64,000 bases of DNA from NCBI RefSeq assembly GCF_018860755.1, contig NZ_JAHKPW010000085.1:11573-75572 (forward strand). Reading direction: 5' to 3'. Origin of the DNA: Colwellia sp. D2M02. Lineage in GTDB: Bacteria; Pseudomonadota; Gammaproteobacteria; Enterobacterales; Alteromonadaceae. The position numbers and the translations under genes were made by a program. The notes under the pieces were generated by a model. It was not told the DNA's origin, searched no databases, and was given only the letters and a program-made list of their open reading frames with translations. Each line of letters starts with the position of its first letter. Positions within the stretch are counted from its first letter, which is position 1. This document shows positions 59,016 through 64,000 of the stretch, piece after piece.

Positions 59016-59426
59016 TAGATTCATTCATAAGCTCTATAAGAACACTGTAAGCGCTTTGTGGCTCTGCTTGCGTTACTAACACCTATTGCCATGATAGCTT
59101 CTAACTGCTTAGCCACACTACATAAGCTCCTAGCTTTCCATCAATCGATAATCCCCCGCACTAACGGGTGAAGTAAATCAACTAAACCAATTTCAACATC
59201 AGGAAGTTAATGGGGGCTGCTTTAGTTAGTGTTAACGCAACCTGAGCAGGTTCCCAAATGGCATTTGTCATTATTTTATAGTTGATGAATATTTATTGCG
59301 ACTTATCACAATAGCAATTGCTGTAATATACAAAGAACATGAAGCCTTTCAGATAGTAACCTAGGTCTAAGAGTTGTTCAACTTGAGTGCTTCCAGACTA
59401 GACGTTTCTTACAATATAAAACGATC
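59016..59426. other. 411-bp region without a recognisable gene
   Basis: All frames are broken by stops. On the minus strand short open stretches (for example one encoding SVAKQLEAIMAIG, 59020-59110) could be the remains of a decayed gene, but none was recognised. No terminator for speD was seen. The stretch lies at the junction between the ast/speD block and the accessory genes after it. Confidence 0.4.
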
Positions 59427-59780
59427 CTAAGCGCCTACTATCCACCCTATACTCAATATATAGCGATTTCCTTGTATGACTTTTGAGACTTGATGCTCGC
59501 TAACGTCGGGACGAAATAACTTAATTCTATTATTTGTAAATATTGGCGGTGAACATTGAAAGTCACCACCTAGCTTTGCACTCTTAAGTACTATATTTAA
59601 CCGGTAATGTTTACCTGACTCAACTTTATCTGTATGTGGTGCAATTTCACTTCCCTCTGGAAATTTAAGCAAATAAGTATCAAACTTGATTGGCCACATT
59701 GCCCCACAGATCAGCATTTTATCGTAGCCTGACTGTTGTCGGCCTCGCTCCCAGCGAAATAGTTTACGTAATATAGACAT
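59427..59780 (-). CDS. Small 2OG-Fe(II) oxygenase-like protein
   Basis: The 117-residue protein (ATG at 59780, preceded by GAGAAG; a TTG four codons upstream is open) looks like a minimal double-stranded beta-helix oxygenase. A facial triad can be read as His49-x-Asp51 (IAPHTDK) and His96 (VSEHQVSK), with Arg106 (GNRYILS) as the likely 2-oxoglutarate-binding residue. Similar small proteins belong to the aspartyl hydroxylase and 2OG-Fe(II) groups. The lysine and tyrosine-rich N-terminus has no signal peptide. Its substrate is unknown. It lies 107 bp after the acetyltransferase gene. Confidence 0.6.
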   Translation of the reverse strand: MSILRKLFRWERGRQQSGYDKMLICGAMWPIKFDTYLLKFPEGSEIAPHTDKVESGKHYRLNIVLKSAKLGGDFQCSPPIFTNNRIKLFRPDVSEHQVSKVIQGNRYILSIGWIVGA

Positions 59781-59853
59781 GAAACTTCTCAAACGGTTTA
59801 CTTAACATTATTATCGCGATGCTCTATAAAATGTTAGCTCAAATAAGAAACAG

Positions 59854-59878
59854 TAACAGAAGGTTATTTTCTCTGTTA
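59854..59878 (-). terminator. Possible terminator of the acetyltransferase gene
   Basis: TAACAGA / TCTGTTA form a 7-bp stem with an 11-nt loop just after the acetyltransferase stop; a mixed T-rich run (CTGTTTCTTATTT) follows on the minus strand. Weak. Confidence 0.35.
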
Positions 59879-59887
59879 AATAATTAA

Positions 59888-60454
59888 TTACATCGCCACA
59901 TGATTAGGGTTAATTTTTGATGTTAAAACATGATCTTGCCACGAACCAGCTATTTTTAAGTATGACTTAGCTACCCCTTCTTTTTCAAAGCCAAGCCTTG
60001 CTAACAATCTATCACTGCGAATGTTTGACGTAATATAGTTTGCCATAACGCGGTGCAATTCTCGTTGAGAAAATACATATTCTAGAGATGCTTGCAGCAT
60101 CTCAAACATTAAGCCTTTTCCTTGGTCTGCCATATTAACGGAGTAACCTAAGTGGCAGGCTTGAAAGACACCTTGAACAATATTTGAGTAATTACAACAA
60201 CAAATAATTTTAGTGCGTTTTTTGTCAAGAGCAACAAAAGCGATTGAGGAGCCTGATTTGAAATTATCAAAATTCTGTGCCACGCGCTTTCTCACGGCTT
60301 CATCGGTAAAATACTCGTCTGATCTTAATGGTTCCCACTTAGCTAAATGAGCTCGGTTAGCTCTCTCATATGTTGCTAAGAGTTGATAATCTTTCGGCTC
60401 TAAAATAGTAATAATTAAATTTTTTGTTATTAATTCTGGAGTAAACTCTGTCAC
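59888..60454 (-). CDS. GNAT acetyltransferase, RimJ/RimL type
   Basis: The product is predicted to transfer acetyl from acetyl-CoA to an amino group of a protein or small molecule. The start is set at GTG 60454 (188 residues) because GAGAGG lies 5 nt before it; a further upstream start is open but would include that site. The GNAT fold is seen in the NLIITILEPKDY start, the CHLGYSVNMADQGKG segment with the acetyl-CoA loop (Q-x-G-K-G), and HRVMANYITSNIRSDRLLARLGF, a RimJ/RimL signature. It is 38 bp after the cupin gene. Confidence 0.82.
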   Translation of the reverse strand: MTEFTPELITKNLIITILEPKDYQLLATYERANRAHLAKWEPLRSDEYFTDEAVRKRVAQNFDNFKSGSSIAFVALDKKRTKIICCCNYSNIVQGVFQACHLGYSVNMADQGKGLMFEMLQASLEYVFSQRELHRVMANYITSNIRSDRLLARLGFEKEGVAKSYLKIAGSWQDHVLTSKINPNHVAM

Positions 60455-60492
60455 TAAAACCTCTCGACACATAACACCCACGACACTGTCTA

Positions 60493-60834
60493 TTATATTA
60501 CCACTCTATCACCATGGCTTGGCGGGGTTGAAGTAACCGTAAAGAGCAAATCACTTTCATGTTGGTTACTTAATTTGTGTATTGCCTTTGCAGGAATATA
60601 TATACCCTCATTAGGGTTTAACTCAAATATTTCCCCGTCAAGCTCCATGCTTGCTACCCCCGATAAAATGAAAAAGAACTGCTCTGCTGTACTATGAAAA
60701 TGACGTTGCTCAGAGCAACCCGAAGGAACACGTTCTTGGATCACACTTAAATTTTTAGATTGAACTAAATGCCAACCTTCACATTGATCTCCCCAAAAAT
60801 AATGCTCAGCCGACTTTTTGCTTATAACAGTCAA
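60493..60834 (-). CDS. Small cupin-domain protein
   Basis: The 113-residue protein is a single cupin barrel. Motif 1 is seen in RHFHSTAEQFFFILSGVASME, read in two parts (HFHSTAEQFF and ILSGVASME) with two His and one Glu as metal ligands, and motif 2 in IYIPAKAIHKLSN with the third His. Such small cupins bind metals and act as isomerases, epimerases or sensors; nothing here selects one. It is first of a three-gene minus-strand group with the acetyltransferase and oxygenase. TAAGGAGG-like TTAAGGAGG precedes the ATG. Confidence 0.8.
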   Translation of the reverse strand: MTVISKKSAEHYFWGDQCEGWHLVQSKNLSVIQERVPSGCSEQRHFHSTAEQFFFILSGVASMELDGEIFELNPNEGIYIPAKAIHKLSNQHESDLLFTVTSTPPSHGDRVVI

Positions 60835-61019
60835 AATTCCTCCTTAAAATACAAGCACTCATTAGAAGTAATATCACTACACTTCCCACGGAAAGGTACA
60901 TCGAAATACTTATTAATAATCAATAAATGAGAGAAAAATAAAGAGGAACTTTAACATAACAAACAGCTATTGGTTATGTTAAAGCCAACATAGCCCTTAC
61001 AGCGTTAACCACAGCAAGA

Positions 61020-62852
61020 CTAACTTAGTTTATATGACAGTAACTTATAGGTTTTTTCATTAGCCAATGAGCAATGAGTTACGCTTGAGTGTGCTTGATC
61101 AAGTAGCGAAACATTTCTATCTTTTACTTCGGTGATACTCTCTGCAATTTCATGAATAGCTAAAGTTTGCTCTTCTGTTGCAGCAGAAATACTTTCTGTC
61201 ATTTGATTAATAATATCAACATATCGCATCACTTCTGATAAGGTCGCTGATGACGTTTCTATGTGTACTAAATCTTCCAAACTACGCTCTTTACATTGAT
61301 CAACTTGCGCGACAGCATGAGAAGTTAACTGTTGTAACTCATTGATTATTTCAGTAATTTGATTGGTCGATAATTGTGTTCGATCTGCTAAAGATCTAAC
61401 CTCATCAGCAACCACTGAAAAACCTCGACCTTGCTCTCCGGCTCTTGCCGCTTCAATGGCAGCATTTAGCGCTAATAAATTAGTTTGTTCGGCGATACTA
61501 CGTATTTCAGTAATAAAACCACTAATTGAATGGCACTTTTCTTCTAAAACATTGATGTCTTGTGAAGACGTAACGAGTTCATTCGCATTACCACTTAAGG
61601 AGTCATTAAGTTTTTCTAACTGACTCTTATTTAAGGCAACTTCTTTCGCAATGCACCGAGCAGTGTCTGTTGTTTGCTGAACATTTTGAGCCACCTCTTT
61701 AGCACTTGCTTCAAGTTGAATAGTGGCAGCAGAAACTTGTTCGCACTGCATATTCTGGTTGGTTAAGCTCTCCTCAGTACTATGAGCATTATCTTCAACT
61801 TTTTTACTGACATCTTGTAAGTCTTCAATGGCGCTATTCATTTTATGAGTAAACTGAATAAAACGATTAACTGCATCAACCACTTCACCAAACTCATCAT
61901 CAGTTTCTTTAGTAATTTGCATTGAGAAGTCTCTTTTTTTAACCACTTCTTCAATACTTTTTACCGCATTTTTTATTGGTAAAATAATAATATTAATCAA
62001 CTTAGCGATAAAAACTGCTAGCGCTACTGAAATAATAATAAATAACGCAAGCGAAATAATAACAACCCAAGTTGACTTACTGTCAATGTGCTCTGTCGCG
62101 TTAACCACCGACTCTGCCAACAACTCTTCAGCATTGTGGGTTGCTGAACGCATTTCACCCATAACACCTTCATTCGGTGTTAAACCTATTATGGTGTTTA
62201 ACTTCGCAAAACTACTCATTGCATTTTGATAACTATTTATAAATGCAACTGCATCTTTATTTCGCGACTCTCTGACACTAAGTTCACCAAGAGTGCTTAT
62301 TATAGATTCTATATACTTGCTTTCATTTCTCAGCATATAATCTTTTTCGTGGCGACGTATTGTCAGTAATAAAACTTGGCTAGTTAAGTCGTTTTCTAAG
62401 GTGAGAAATTCTTCTAGTTGATGGGTTGCATCGCGTAATAGCGCATACTGGCCGGAGTTTTTATCTAACCCTTGCTCTATCATCAGTTGCGTTAACATTA
62501 AAAATTTTTCGTTATAGCTTGCGAACACTTCTCTGAGTTTATGAACTTCAATATTGACACTAACGCTTCGGTTTAGCTCATCTATATTATCAAGTGTAAG
62601 AGTAAGTGATTGATAGTTTTTATTAAACTTTTCTATGTACTTTTCATTTTTTCGTAAAATAAAGTCTTTCTCGCTGCGACGTAACTGTAATGAAAAAATA
62701 CTGAGCTGTTGTATATGACTTTTAAGCTGTTCCATTTGCTTTAGCTGATGGTTAAAAAAGCTTGTTGTCGCCAATAAAAGTAACAAAGCCAAAATAACAG
62801 CAGCGAGTAAAATGAGTAACTTACGTTGAATAGATAGAGTGTGTGAAGGCAA
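61020..62852 (-). CDS. Methyl-accepting chemotaxis protein with HBM sensor domain
   Basis: The 610-residue chemoreceptor has a cytoplasmic tail, membrane helix 1 (about 10-32), a periplasmic domain (33-260), helix 2 (261-284), HAMP (about 285-340) and the signalling domain. The conserved hairpin tip lies at about 449-490 ([20 protein letters not shown] and onward). The periplasmic part contains the paired motif [10 protein letters not shown] (58-67) and [10 protein letters not shown] (166-175), the mark of a helical bimodular (HBM) domain as in McpS, which binds TCA intermediates at one module and acetate at the other. No C-terminal CheR pentapeptide is seen. No chemotaxis genes adjoin it. 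Confidence 0.9.
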   Translation of the reverse strand: MPSHTLSIQRKLLILLAAVILALLLLLATTSFFNHQLKQMEQLKSHIQQLSIFSLQLRRSEKDFILRKNEKYIEKFNKNYQSLTLTLDNIDELNRSVSVNIEVHKLREVFASYNEKFLMLTQLMIEQGLDKNSGQYALLRDATHQLEEFLTLENDLTSQVLLLTIRRHEKDYMLRNESKYIESIISTLGELSVRESRNKDAVAFINSYQNAMSSFAKLNTIIGLTPNEGVMGEMRSATHNAEELLAESVVNATEHIDSKSTWVVIISLALFIIISVALAVFIAKLINIIILPIKNAVKSIEEVVKKRDFSMQITKETDDEFGEVVDAVNRFIQFTHKMNSAIEDLQDVSKKVEDNAHSTEESLTNQNMQCEQVSAATIQLEASAKEVAQNVQQTTDTARCIAKEVALNKSQLEKLNDSLSGNANELVTSSQDINVLEEKCHSISGFITEIRSIAEQTNLLALNAAIEAARAGEQGRGFSVVADEVRSLADRTQLSTNQITEIINELQQLTSHAVAQVDQCKERSLEDLVHIETSSATLSEVMRYVDIINQMTESISAATEEQTLAIHEIAESITEVKDRNVSLLDQAHSSVTHCSLANEKTYKLLSYKLS

Positions 62853-63014
62853 TTGATATCCCCTTATCGCCAGTATTAATCCTTAATATATAAAAGGTAG
62901 CACAAAATAACTCGACTACAATAAAGTGGCAGATAATTTATCAATAAGTGGTTTTATAAACGCCAGCAACCATAAATTCTAGGTATTAAAATAATGCTCA
63001 GTGGCAGTTTTTTT

Positions 63015-63914
63015 TTACAGGTCGCTCATCCAGTCAAGCTGTTTATTAGCCTGACTTTTTCGCTCCATTAAATCACGAATAAACGGGGTTAAAATAAGCT
63101 CCATTGCTAAGCCCATTTTACCGCCAGGCACAACCAATGTACTCACTCGTGACATAAAAGAGCCATCGATCATGCGTAAGTAATATTGAAAATCGACGTT
63201 TTTCATTTCTCTAAAGCGAATCACTACAAAGCTTTCGTCTAATGTTGGAATGGCTTTAGCGCTAAATGGGTTTGAAGTATCAACCGTTGGGACACGCTGA
63301 AAATTAATATGAGTACGAGAAAATTGTGGCGTTATAAACGAAATATAATCTTCCATACTACGCACAATACTTGCGGTTACCGCTTCTCGACTATGGCCAC
63401 GCTTATTAGTATCTCGAATAATTTTTTGAATCCACTCTAAATTAACGATAGGCACCATGCCGATAAGTAAATCAACATGTTGAGCAACATTGTTTTCTTC
63501 TGTCACTACACCGCCATGTAGCCCCTCATAAAAGAGTAAATCAGTGCCCTCACCTAACTCCTCCCATGGGGTAAAAGTCCCCGGCATTTGGTTATATGGC
63601 ACCGCATCATCAAATGTATGTAAATAGCGTCGAGTTCGCCCTTTTCCTGTTTCGCCATAATCACGAAATAGACGCTCTAATGCATCAAAATCATTGGCTA
63701 AATTGCCAAAGTAGCTAATGTTGCGTTGTTTCTCTTTCGCTTTACGTTTTTCAAAATTCATTTCTTGGCGCGAAAAGCGGTGAAAGCTATCACCCTCAAC
63801 ATTCACAGGGCGGACGCCTAAGGTTCGAAATATATGTTCAAATGATGCAGTTGTTGTTGAGGTACCAGCGCCAGAGGAGCCAGTAACTGCAATAATAGGA
63901 TTTCGAGAAGACAT
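63015..63914 (-). CDS. prkB: Phosphoribulokinase-family protein PrkB
   Basis: The 299-residue protein belongs to the phosphoribulokinase/uridine kinase family, with the P-loop GSSGAGTST at about 12-20, then DSFHRF, and the FYEGLHGG motif with the catalytic-type region. PrkB proteins occur in many Gammaproteobacteria that have no RuBisCO, and their substrate is not established. The C-terminal SFMSRVSTLVVPGGKMGLAM segment is typical of the octameric bacterial type. It is transcribed toward the MCP gene with 162 bp between. In E. coli prkB lies next to yhfA and crp. Confidence 0.88.
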   Translation of the reverse strand: MSSRNPIIAVTGSSGAGTSTTTASFEHIFRTLGVRPVNVEGDSFHRFSRQEMNFEKRKAKEKQRNISYFGNLANDFDALERLFRDYGETGKGRTRRYLHTFDDAVPYNQMPGTFTPWEELGEGTDLLFYEGLHGGVVTEENNVAQHVDLLIGMVPIVNLEWIQKIIRDTNKRGHSREAVTASIVRSMEDYISFITPQFSRTHINFQRVPTVDTSNPFSAKAIPTLDESFVVIRFREMKNVDFQYYLRMIDGSFMSRVSTLVVPGGKMGLAMELILTPFIRDLMERKSQANKQLDWMSDL

Positions 63915-64000
63915 AGCAATAGCCAGAGTTAGAGAAAATATCTGGCTATTTTATACGGTGAATTGTTACTAAGGTCAAGCGATTGCCATTTACCCGCAGC

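Noticed and set aside
59016-59426. Insertion-sequence remnant
   Set aside because: No terminal inverted repeats, target duplication or recognisable transposase motif was found; only short stop-broken frames.
60971-60994. Hairpin GGTTATGTT/AACATAGCC after the chemoreceptor gene as terminator
   Set aside because: It has no T-run on the minus strand; perhaps an RNA-stability element, but not supported as a terminator.

Overview
The window looks like chromosomal core DNA of a marine gammaproteobacterium of the order Alteromonadales, most like Colwellia, Thalassotalea or a close relative. It is AT-rich, it has the Alteromonadales order rplM-rpsI-petABC-sspAB, and its dcw (division and cell wall) cluster is intact and joined to secA, mutT and a type IV pilus locus. 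The genus is inferred from protein character and gene order; no database search was possible. No rRNA, tRNA, CRISPR array, insertion sequence or prophage was seen.

Layout. (1) 1-5.4 kb, all minus strand: sspB-sspA, the cytochrome bc1 genes petC-petB-petA, and rpsI-rplM. (2) 5.9-12.6 kb, plus strand: pilA, pilB, pilC and pilD for type IV pili, then coaE, zapD and yacG. (3) 12.6-36.6 kb, nearly all minus strand: mutT, secA, an M23 peptidase, a divergent DciA-type gene, then lpxC-ftsZ-ftsA-ftsQ-ddl-murC-murG-ftsW-murD-mraY-murF-murE-ftsI-ftsL-rsmH-mraZ. Its promoter and three 10-bp-spaced MraZ-type boxes are visible upstream of mraZ. (4) 37-46 kb, accessory: an acyl-CoA dehydrogenase, a secreted transglutaminase-like protein, a Dyp-type peroxidase, and an apparent pair made of a membrane-anchored coiled-coil protein with a surface-antigen-like C-terminus and a TPR hybrid sensor kinase. 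(5) 45.4-59 kb: a periplasmic cyclophilin with a GlyGly-CTERM tail, glnK-amtB under an evident sigma-54/NtrC promoter, a porin, pabA, an HDOD protein, the arginine succinyltransferase genes astC-astA-astD-astE (astB absent), a small Alteromonadales-type protein, a YhfA-type OsmC protein and speD. (6) 59-64 kb: a small oxygenase/acetyltransferase/cupin group, an HBM-type chemoreceptor and a PrkB-type kinase.

How the genes work together. Regions 1-3 carry respiration, translation, surface motility and the whole lipid II and divisome supply line, with overlapping reading frames typical of tight translational coupling. Region 5 is mostly nitrogen metabolism: ammonium sensing and uptake (GlnK/AmtB), arginine breakdown to glutamate and succinate (AST), and polyamine synthesis (SpeD). 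The order ppiA...pabA-argD/astC...yhfA...prkB recalls the E. coli 74-75 min region, but crp and fic are not at the expected place.

No clearly new defence or mobile system is present. The least explained parts are the sensor kinase/coiled-coil pair at 41.3-45.1 kb, the palindromes between glnK and the porin gene, and a set of long-loop hairpins without U-tracts placed between genes of the pil and ast groups.
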